A stretch of 64,000 nucleotides of DNA. Source: Acidobacteriota bacterium. GTDB lineage: Bacteria; Acidobacteriota; Vicinamibacteria; Vicinamibacterales; UBA2999. The DNA is taken from the NCBI GenBank assembly GCA_018000455.1, contig JAGNJW010000012.1, positions 1 to 64,000 on the forward strand. Direction: 5' to 3'. The notes beneath the pieces are model-generated. The model did no database searches. It was not told the origin of the DNA and was given only the letters and a program-made list of their open reading frames with translations. How positions within the stretch are numbered: the stretch's first letter is position 1; every line of letters begins with the position of its first letter. Below are positions 42,944 through 49,916 of the stretch, piece by piece. Position numbers and translations under genes: made by a program.

Positions 42944-43699
42944 CTATCCGGCACCGGCCGACTGCATGAACTGCCGCACCAGCGCGCTGTCGCTCCGCTC
43001 GAGCGCGGCGGCATCGCCCTGGGCGATGACCCGGCCTTCGTGGAGGAACACCAGCTCGTCGCCGATGACCCGCGCGCTGGGGATGTTGTGTGTCACGACG
43101 ATCAGCGTCGTCCCGGTGCGCTTCTTCAGATCGACCAGCAGCTGGTCGATCTCGCTCGCTGTTATTGGGTCGAGCCCCGCGCTCGGTTCGTCGGCGAGCA
43201 GGATCGCCGGCTCGAGCGCCATCGCCCGTGCCAGGCCGGCGCGCTTGCGCATGCCGCCCGACAAGGCCGCCGGCGACGTGTCGTACTCGCGACCCAGGCC
43301 GACCTGATCGAGCAGGTGCGCGGCCCGCGCCCGAATCTCCGCGTCGGGCAGCGGCAGGTGCCGGCGCATCGGGAAGGCCACGTTCTCGCCGACCGAGATC
43401 GAATCGAAGAGGGCGCCGTTCTGGAACAGCAGACCGATGCGCTTGCGTACGCGCGTCAGGTCGCGGGGGCCGAGGGTGGCGATGTCCTCGCCGTCGACGA
43501 GCACGCTGCCGGCATCGGCCCGCATCAAGCCCACGATGTGCTTGAGCGTGACGCTCTTGCCGGTGCCGCTGCGTCCGAGCAGGCACACGGCCCGGCCGCG
43601 CGGCACGATGAGGCTCATGTCGTCGAGCACGCGCCGCGTCCCGAACGCTTTGGTCAGGTGGCGGAATTCGACGGCCGGCGCCTCTGCCATCGGCGTCAT
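42944..43699 (-). CDS. MlaF-like ABC transporter ATPase
   Basis: The 251-residue ATPase has Walker A GRSGTGKS (residues 42-49), a Q-loop (LLFQNGALFDSISVGENVAFPMRR), the signature LSGGMRKRAGLARAMA and Walker B ILLADEPSAGLDP. The H-loop is VVTHNIPSA. The FQNGALFDS and LSGGMRKR stretches are typical of MlaF/Ttg2A rather than other importers. It powers lipid movement between the inner membrane and the MCE subunit. The start overlaps the mlaE stop as ATGA (43696-43699). A second in-frame ATG lies three codons later. Confidence 0.95.
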   Translation of the reverse strand: MTPMAEAPAVEFRHLTKAFGTRRVLDDMSLIVPRGRAVCLLGRSGTGKSVTLKHIVGLMRADAGSVLVDGEDIATLGPRDLTRVRKRIGLLFQNGALFDSISVGENVAFPMRRHLPLPDAEIRARAAHLLDQVGLGREYDTSPAALSGGMRKRAGLARAMALEPAILLADEPSAGLDPITASEIDQLLVDLKKRTGTTLIVVTHNIPSARVIGDELVFLHEGRVIAQGDAAALERSDSALVRQFMQSAGAG

Positions 43700-44460
43700 T
43701 CGGGGAAGATGAAGAAGATGAGCCGCACGAGCAACACGTTGGCGCCGATGAGAATCATCGAGGACGTGACGACGCTGCGCGTCGATGCCTGCCCGACGCC
43801 TTCGGTGCCGCGTGACGCGTGGAGGCCCATGTAGGACGCCACGGTGGCGATGATGAAGCCGAAGACCGTCGTCTTGAGGGTGGCGGGAATCAGATCCGAG
43901 AACTGGATGGGGGTGAAGGCTTCGTGGAAGTAGGTCTGGAACGTCATGCCCGTGATGGCGGTTTCGGCCACGAAGCCGCCGAGCATGCCGGTGAAGTTCA
44001 TGAGCGTGGTCAAGAGCGGCAGCGCGATGACGCAGGCGGCGACGCGCGTGACCACGAGGTAGCGGAAGGAATCGACGGCCACGGCCTCGAGGGCATCGAT
44101 CTGCTCGGTGACCTTCATCGCCGCCAGCTCGGCGCCGATGCCGGCACCGATGCGGCCCGAGAGCAGCAGGCCGGCGGTGAGGGGGCCGGTTTCGCGCACC
44201 AGCGCGATGGCGAGGCCGGCCGGAATCAAGGCTTCGGCGCCGAAGCGCGCCAGCGATGCCCGCGTGTGCAGCGAGAGCACGAGTCCGATGGCGAGGCCGG
44301 CGGCAGCTATGAGCGGCGCCGAGCGGGCGCCGAGCTCGAACAGATGGCGCACGACCTCGGCGAACTCGTAGGGCGGCCGCACACCCTCGATGACGACGCG
44401 CGCTGCAAAGCGGGTGCCTCGTGCGACGCCGACCAGGAAGTCGATGACGATGCGACTCAC
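43696..44460 (-). CDS. MlaE-like ABC transporter permease
   Basis: The 254-residue inner-membrane permease has the MlaE/DUF140 pattern: an amphipathic N-terminus (GTRFAARVVIEGVRPPYEFAEVVRHLFELGARSAPLIAAAGLAIGLVLSLHTR), FGAEALIPAGLAIALVRETGPLTAGLLLSGRIGAGIGAELAAMKVTEQIDALEAVAVD, and C-terminal helices ending VRLIFFIFPE. GTG 44460 was chosen: it is 8 bp after the upstream stop, is preceded by GAGAGG, and gives the normal family length. Codons further upstream overlap the BON gene antisense-like and are unrelated. Confidence 0.95.
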   Translation of the reverse strand: MSRIVIDFLVGVARGTRFAARVVIEGVRPPYEFAEVVRHLFELGARSAPLIAAAGLAIGLVLSLHTRASLARFGAEALIPAGLAIALVRETGPLTAGLLLSGRIGAGIGAELAAMKVTEQIDALEAVAVDSFRYLVVTRVAACVIALPLLTTLMNFTGMLGGFVAETAITGMTFQTYFHEAFTPIQFSDLIPATLKTTVFGFIIATVASYMGLHASRGTEGVGQASTRSVVTSSMILIGANVLLVRLIFFIFPE

Positions 44461-44468
44461 AGCGCCTC

Positions 44469-45389
44469 TCAGAACAGCCGGTAGGCGAAGCCGACGAGGA
44501 CCACGCTCGTGTCGGCGCTGACGTTGCGCTCGGTGAGCCGGCCGCCTTCGACGAACGTCACGCGCGGGTTGGTGAACGCCCGGCCGATCGAGAGGTTGAG
44601 CACGGTGCGCCGGCTGGTGTCGATCCACACCGACACGCCGGGCCGCCACACGAAGCTGTTGGCGATCTCGACCGGCAGCCCCGCTGCCGCGCCCTCGTCG
44701 GGCACGCCGATGCGGTTGAAGGAATAGCCGGCCACCAGTGACGGCACCAGCGAGACGCGGCCGAACAGCCGCGCGTAGCGCACGCCGGCCATCACCGGCC
44801 GCAGGCGGACGGCCCCGGCATCGAACGGCGCGTCGGGCGACGCCGCCACCCGGGCGTCGAACCACTCGAAGGCGATGGCCGGTCCGAAGCCGGCGCCGGA
44901 GCCCAGCTTGATGAGCGGCTGCAGCGAGACGCGGGTGCCGGCGGCCGGTCCGGCCTGATTCGCCCAGCCCATCGCGCCACCAAGGGCGAGCAGGTGTGGA
45001 CGATCCTCGAGCTCGGCCAGTTCATAGGCCGGCCCCCGCATCGGATCGGCCCGCCGCTCCGGCTCGACGTCGAGGGCGTCGGGGGCCTCACCGATGACGA
45101 GGCGCGATTGCACCTCGCTCACACCAGTAACGGCGCCGGCGATCTCGGTGGCCCGCAGCGCTTCCTCGGCGCTCGCCACCCGTCCCGACAGCTCGGCGAC
45201 GCTGCCGATCATGCGCACGTTGATGACGCGCACGCCCACCACCGGGTCGTTGACCAGTGCCGTCTTCACGCGCGCCTCGGTGTGCACGGCCTCGATCGCC
45301 AGCCCGCTCGTCGCCGGAGCGCAGCCGGACGCGGCCCCGGCGGCAGCGAGAACGGCGACGAGCGCGCGGGCGTAGCGAAGGATCGGCAT
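44469..45389 (-). CDS. BON-domain lipoprotein with outer-membrane barrel-like region
   Basis: The 306-residue protein starts with a lipoprotein signal (ARALVAVLAAAGAASGC, lipobox ASGC). One BON domain follows (about 30-100, IEAVHTEARVKTALVNDPVVGVRVINVRMIGSVAELSGRVASAEEALRATEIA). About 190 residues of alternating strands come next with an aromatic end (SVVLVGFAYRLF), typical of an 8-stranded outer-membrane barrel. BON domains bind phospholipid, and E. coli DolP is a BON lipoprotein linked to BAM. It heads the mlaE-mlaF-mlaD-tamBA operon, so it may be the outer-membrane lipid acceptor, analogous to MlaA in position. TACGCT precedes the ATG by 12 nt. Confidence 0.85.
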   Translation of the reverse strand: MPILRYARALVAVLAAAGAASGCAPATSGLAIEAVHTEARVKTALVNDPVVGVRVINVRMIGSVAELSGRVASAEEALRATEIAGAVTGVSEVQSRLVIGEAPDALDVEPERRADPMRGPAYELAELEDRPHLLALGGAMGWANQAGPAAGTRVSLQPLIKLGSGAGFGPAIAFEWFDARVAASPDAPFDAGAVRLRPVMAGVRYARLFGRVSLVPSLVAGYSFNRIGVPDEGAAAGLPVEIANSFVWRPGVSVWIDTSRRTVLNLSIGRAFTNPRVTFVEGGRLTERNVSADTSVVLVGFAYRLF

Positions 45390-45551
45390 CAAGATGCCGC
45401 CAGCGTATCACCGGGCGGCAGGGCTTTGACGTCCCAGGTCGACGCGCGGCTCCAACCCGCTGGACGCGGCCGCCCGCCGGCGGCTCGTGGCGGCGTCTGT
45501 TGCGCGCGACCCAGGAGGCCGATAACCCTGCCGAGAAATGGAGGCCCGCAC

Positions 45552-47345
45552 ATGTTCTTTCAGATGACCCCCCGCGTCGTCCTGCCGACTCTGACTATCG
45601 CTTGCCTGCTCGCTCCCGCAGCCGAAGCGCAAGTACTGCTTTCGACGCTCGATGCCGCAGCTCCCGTCCAGTCGGAGTTTCATATCGCGCAGACGACCGG
45701 CCAGGTCAACGGACCTCGGCTCTTCCGCGACGCCATCCCCTCGCGATGCGGCGCGGCCAAGGCCCCTCCAGGGCCGCTCTCCACTGGAACGTTCCGCTAC
45801 GACGCCTACTCCTTCGTCGCGCAGGAAACGACGTGCCAGAGCATCCGGTTCCGCCGGACGGGCACGACCGGCATCATCCATGTCCAGGTCCACTCCACCT
45901 TCGATCCCGCCGATGTGACCGCCAACTACCTGGCCGACTCCGGGTCGTCGGTCGTCCTTCAGGAAGGCCGCGCCCTGTCGTTCGACGTGACGGCCGGCCA
46001 GACCTACACCGTCGTCGTTTTCAACGTGACCTCGATGGACGAGGGCGCCGCCTACGAGCTGACCCTCGACGAGCCGCTCACGACCACCACGGTCTCGGCG
46101 CTCGATGCGACGCTACCGTTCGGTGCCGGCCCCTATTACAACGAGGGAACTGGCACGCTAGCCAACATTCCAGCGCTGACGGTGCCCGCGTCATCGTGCG
46201 GTGTCGCCAAGACGACGCCGGCCACCACCGGCGCCGGTCCCTATCGCTTCGATCGTCTGCAGGTGATGGCTCCGATCTCCGAATGCCTCACCGTCACCGT
46301 TCGGCGCATCGGCCCGGCCTCGACGCTCGCGGTCGCGGCCTATACGCCCGAGTTCGTGAATTTCGACACCGGCTGGCTTGCCGATTCGGGTGGCACCACG
46401 TCGTCCGGCACAGCGGCCGTGTCGCTGTCGATGCAGGTTACGGCCGGGCAGGTGATCGACCTCGTCGTGTTCAACGCGACGGCCAGTGAAGAAGGCGCGG
46501 AGTACGAGATCGTGACCTCGACACCGGTGCAGCCGCCCCGCAGGTTCCGCACGACCGACGTCAGCGGCAGCGACGTGACGTTCCGCTGGGTGCCCCCTCT
46601 CCACGGCCCGGTGCCGGCCGACTACGCCATCGAGGGGGGCGTCCTGCCGGCAACACCGCTGGTCAGTGTGCCGTTCGGCAGTCCGCTGCCCATCACGACG
46701 CTCACCGGGGTGCCGTCGGGCGCGTTCTACGTGCGCGCCCGGTCGGTGAGTGGCGCCGCGTCGAGTGCGGCTTCCAACGAGACGCGGATCTTCGTGAACC
46801 AGGCCCAGGCGCCGTCGGCGCCGATCGATCTCCTGGCGACCGTGTCGGGTTCGGATCTCGGCCTGACGTGGCGTAACACCTTCACGGGTGGTGAAGCGAC
46901 CGCGCTGGCCCTCGATGTGACCGGCTCGGCTACGGGATCGGTTCCGCTGTCGCCGAGGCTCGAGAGCGTGGCGTTCGCCGGGGCACCCGGCGGCAGCTAC
47001 ACGCTGACGGTGCGTGCCGAGAATGCCACAGGCTCGAGCGCCGCCTCGAACCCGGTGAGCATCACCTTGCCCGGCGCCTGTGCGGGTGTGCCGCAACCCC
47101 CGGCCGACTTCCTGGCCTTCCGCGTCGGCAATCGCATCACGATCCTGTGGGAGGCGCCTCAGACCGGGCCCGCCCCGACGAGCTACACGCTGAACGTCTC
47201 GGGCGCGTTCGTCGGCAGCCTCGCCACCGGTGCGCTGACGCTGGCCGGCAACGTCGGCCCTGGTGCCTACACCTTCACCGTGCAGGCCAGCCACGCCTGC
47301 GGCACCAGCGTGCCGACCGTGGCCCAGACCGTGACCGTCCCTTAG
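45552..47345 (+). CDS. Secreted protein with PPC-like and fibronectin-III domains
   Basis: The 597-residue protein has a signal peptide (VVLPTLTIACLLAPAAEAQ). Two related domains of about 145 residues follow (residues 25-165 and 170-320), each ending in VTAGQTYTVVVFNVTSMDEGAAYELTL or VTAGQVIDLVVFNATASEEGAEYEIVT. These look like bacterial pre-peptidase C-terminal-type beta-jellyrolls. Three fibronectin type III repeats come next (about 330-597; e.g. VPPLHGPVPADYAIEGG, LTWRNTFTGGEATALALDVTG, ILWEAPQTGPAPTSYTLNVSG). No catalytic domain or sorting signal is visible. It is probably a surface or secreted binding protein. GGAGG lies 7 nt before the ATG, and a hairpin follows the stop. Confidence 0.85.
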   Translation: MFFQMTPRVVLPTLTIACLLAPAAEAQVLLSTLDAAAPVQSEFHIAQTTGQVNGPRLFRDAIPSRCGAAKAPPGPLSTGTFRYDAYSFVAQETTCQSIRFRRTGTTGIIHVQVHSTFDPADVTANYLADSGSSVVLQEGRALSFDVTAGQTYTVVVFNVTSMDEGAAYELTLDEPLTTTTVSALDATLPFGAGPYYNEGTGTLANIPALTVPASSCGVAKTTPATTGAGPYRFDRLQVMAPISECLTVTVRRIGPASTLAVAAYTPEFVNFDTGWLADSGGTTSSGTAAVSLSMQVTAGQVIDLVVFNATASEEGAEYEIVTSTPVQPPRRFRTTDVSGSDVTFRWVPPLHGPVPADYAIEGGVLPATPLVSVPFGSPLPITTLTGVPSGAFYVRARSVSGAASSAASNETRIFVNQAQAPSAPIDLLATVSGSDLGLTWRNTFTGGEATALALDVTGSATGSVPLSPRLESVAFAGAPGGSYTLTVRAENATGSSAASNPVSITLPGACAGVPQPPADFLAFRVGNRITILWEAPQTGPAPTSYTLNVSGAFVGSLATGALTLAGNVGPGAYTFTVQASHACGTSVPTVAQTVTVP

Positions 47346-47350
47346 TAGGG

Positions 47351-47397
47351 CCGCGCGTCTCTGCGCGGGTGATGCCGTCGCATGCCGGCGGCATCAC
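47351..47397. terminator. Double hairpin between convergent genes
   Basis: CCGCGC/GCGCGG (47351-47356 and 47363-47368) is followed immediately by GTGATGCCG/CGGCATCAC (47369-47377 and 47389-47397). It lies between the stops at 47345 (plus) and 47418 (minus). It probably serves as a bidirectional terminator, although there is no T-run. Confidence 0.5.
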
Positions 47398-47417
47398 TCG
47401 GCACTTCGTCTCCACTC

Positions 47418-49883
47418 TCACCTGACCGTCGCTGGCGGGCGCCGGTGCTCGGTCGCCTGCTCGTAGGCGTAGGCGAGGCCGAGCATCCGGCGGTCGGTCC
47501 ACATGCGCCCGAGGAACGAGACCCCCACGGGATAGCGGCCACCCATGTAGCCGGCCGGCACGGTCACCTGCGGCAGGCCCGTCGAGGCGCTCTCCTCGCA
47601 GGTGCCGGGTTCGGTGCCATAGCGCCCCGCGCCCCCGTCGTGCGTATGCGGACGCGCCTGATTGGCCGGGTAGATGAGTGTCTCGACCTGGGCGGCGTCC
47701 ATCGCCGCGACGAGCCGCGCACGATACGCCAGGCGCGCGGCGAGGAAGCGTTCGTGTGACGCGTCTGCCGGCGGGGGAGCCAGCGCCCCTTCGAGCCGCC
47801 GCTGACCTCCGGGGGCCATCTTGCCGGAGGCGATGAGCGACTGGATGGTGAGACGAGGCTCCCCGGGCCGGGCGCCGCGCGAGAGGTAGGCCTCCCATCC
47901 GGCCTTGAGCGCTCCAGGATCGATGAGCCGCGTCTTGGCGTACTCCTCGTCGTAGCCGGTCATCGCGACCTCGACCACCGTGGCACCGGCGGCCGTCAAC
48001 TCGCGCACCACCCGTTCCATCGCCTCGGCGGCTTCGCGTTCGCCGGTGATGCCGACGAAGCGCTGTCGGAAGACGCCGATCCGCGTGCCGGCGAGCGACG
48101 CCTCGGCCAGGCCGGCGGCGAACGACGGGCCGGCATGGGCGGCGGCGTCGGCGGTGACCGGATCGCCCGGATCCACGCCGGTCACGAGGTCGAGCGCCAA
48201 GGCGATGTCGCGCACCGTCTTGCCCATCGGCCCGACCGCGTCGTTGAAGGTGTTGAGCGGCATCACGCCGGCGCGGCTGGTCAGGCCGCGGGTCGTGCGG
48301 ATGGTGGCGAGCGAGGCGAAGCCGCTCGGGTTCGAGAGCGAGTTGCAGGTGTCGGTGCCGAAGGCCAGCGCCGCCAGGCTGGTGGCGACCGCGGTGGCGC
48401 TGCCGCCGCTCGAGCCCGCCGTCGACAGCGACGGATCGTAGGCGTTGCCCACCGTGCCGCCGACCGTGCTGATGCCGAAGTCGCCGAACGGAAACTCGTC
48501 GAGGTTGGCCTTGCCGAGGATGACGGCGCCGCCGGCCTTCATGCCGGCAGCGACGTGGGAGTCGAGGCGCGGCCGGTAGTCGACCAGCGCGAGCGCGCCG
48601 CCGGTCGTCGGGAGCTCCGTGGCATCGATGTTGTCCTTGAGCACGATCGGCACGCCGTGGAACGGCCCGCTGACGCGTCCGGCAGCGCGGGCGCCGTCAC
48701 GCGCCCGGGCATCCGCGATGGCCCGCGGGCTCAGCGCCAGGATCGCCTTGAACGTCGGCCCGTGCCGGTCGTAGAGGGTCGCGCGCGTGAGGTAGTCGCG
48801 CACGATGTCTTCACTCGTGACCAGGCCGGCGCGCATCGCCTCGTCGAGCGCCACGACCGTCTTCTCGAAGACGGTGAAGGCCGGGAGCGGCGTTATCGCC
48901 TGACGCCTCCAGTTGGCGATCGCGGCCTGCTGGCGCGGGGTGAGGCCCCTCAGGTCGGGCGCCGTCGTGAGACGTCGCGCCTCGGCCGTCACGCGCGCGA
49001 TTTCGCTGCCCGGCGCCGGCACGCGCCGGTCGGCCCCGGCGTAGACCGGGTCGGCCCAGGTCGAGAGCAACGCGTCCCGCCGCGCGATCGGATAGCCGCC
49101 GCGCGGATCGTAGACCTCGCTCAGGCCCTTCACGACGAAGGTCACGAGCGCCCGGGTCTGGCCGGGGGCCAGTTCGAGGCGGAAGACGTAGCCGACGTGC
49201 GCGGGGTCGAACCCCGGGTAGGCGTCGGTGAAGGGATTGCCATACATGTCGCCGGCCCGCTGGAAGATGCCGGCGGCCGCGCCGTCGCCCAGCACGTGCG
49301 CGGAGGGGCCGTGGCCGGATGGTCCCTGCATCGGATCGGCGACCCCGCCAGCGTTCTGCATCACGGTCACGAAGGTGTCGCGGGCATCGATTGCGCGATC
49401 GCCGCTCGAGGTCGTGGCGACCTCGACCTTCCCGCCATCCTCATAGGCGCCGGTGGCGCCGCCCCAGGCCACTTCGATCGTCCGCGGCTGGTCGGTACTG
49501 TTGGTGAACGCGTCGTAGTAGCGCAGCCAGCTCGTGTCGGCCGGTGCGTAGATGGCGCGCGACACGACGACGCCGTCGTGCAGCACCGGCGTGATGGAGT
49601 CGAAGCGCTCGCCGTCTCTCGCCAGGCCGAAGCCGCGCAGGTAGTGATTGACGACCACCGGTTGACCGCTGGCGTGTTGCACCTGCAGTTTCAAGTAGCC
49701 GAAGCCATTGAAGGGATTGGCACCCCCGCCGGTGGCGATGCCGCCGCTGTCCTGCGCCCACGGCGAGGTGTCCTGGATGTCCCAGAACTGGCCGTCGGAG
49801 GAGCCGATGGGCGTCACGGCCGACGCAGGCTGCAGCAACAGGACGGCGAGCGCGGCGACCAGACCGAGGGGAAGTAGACGCAT
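47418..49883 (-). CDS. Secreted amidase with N-terminal beta-sandwich domain
   Basis: The 821-residue protein has a signal peptide (LGLVAALAVLLLQPASAV). A beta-rich domain of about 270 residues follows (FWDIQDTSPWAQDSGGIATGG...VTFVVKGLSEVYDPRGGYP), and the amidase-signature domain runs from about 320 to 821. The Ser-cisSer-Lys triad is readable: Lys in GVPIVLKDNIDAT, cis-Ser in STAGSSGGSATAVATSLAA, and nucleophile Ser within the variant FGTDTCNSLSNPSGF, where most families have TDTxGSIR. It hydrolyses an unknown amide outside the cytoplasm. The N-terminal domain is unusual for amidases. TAGACT 6 nt before the ATG indicates leaderless expression. The decayed amidase at 24.8-25.9 kb is a relative. 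Confidence 0.88.
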   Translation of the reverse strand: MRLLPLGLVAALAVLLLQPASAVTPIGSSDGQFWDIQDTSPWAQDSGGIATGGGANPFNGFGYLKLQVQHASGQPVVVNHYLRGFGLARDGERFDSITPVLHDGVVVSRAIYAPADTSWLRYYDAFTNSTDQPRTIEVAWGGATGAYEDGGKVEVATTSSGDRAIDARDTFVTVMQNAGGVADPMQGPSGHGPSAHVLGDGAAAGIFQRAGDMYGNPFTDAYPGFDPAHVGYVFRLELAPGQTRALVTFVVKGLSEVYDPRGGYPIARRDALLSTWADPVYAGADRRVPAPGSEIARVTAEARRLTTAPDLRGLTPRQQAAIANWRRQAITPLPAFTVFEKTVVALDEAMRAGLVTSEDIVRDYLTRATLYDRHGPTFKAILALSPRAIADARARDGARAAGRVSGPFHGVPIVLKDNIDATELPTTGGALALVDYRPRLDSHVAAGMKAGGAVILGKANLDEFPFGDFGISTVGGTVGNAYDPSLSTAGSSGGSATAVATSLAALAFGTDTCNSLSNPSGFASLATIRTTRGLTSRAGVMPLNTFNDAVGPMGKTVRDIALALDLVTGVDPGDPVTADAAAHAGPSFAAGLAEASLAGTRIGVFRQRFVGITGEREAAEAMERVVRELTAAGATVVEVAMTGYDEEYAKTRLIDPGALKAGWEAYLSRGARPGEPRLTIQSLIASGKMAPGGQRRLEGALAPPPADASHERFLAARLAYRARLVAAMDAAQVETLIYPANQARPHTHDGGAGRYGTEPGTCEESASTGLPQVTVPAGYMGGRYPVGVSFLGRMWTDRRMLGLAYAYEQATEHRRPPATVR

Positions 49884-49889
49884 CCGCGA

Positions 49890-49895
49890 AGTCTA
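49890..49895 (-). promoter_or_regulatory. -10 box of leaderless amidase gene
   Basis: Minus-strand TAGACT is followed by 6 nt and the ATG at 49883. Confidence 0.5.
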
Positions 49896-49916
49896 CGTCC
49901 GGAAGCAGTCGCGGCC

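Noticed and set aside
33433..42969. A plus-strand open frame of more than 3100 codons across 33.4-43.0 kb
   Set aside because: It is antisense to the tamBA, mlaD and neighbouring genes. Its translation is Arg/His/Gly/Asp-rich with no domains. GC-rich codon bias in the real genes leaves this complementary frame open.
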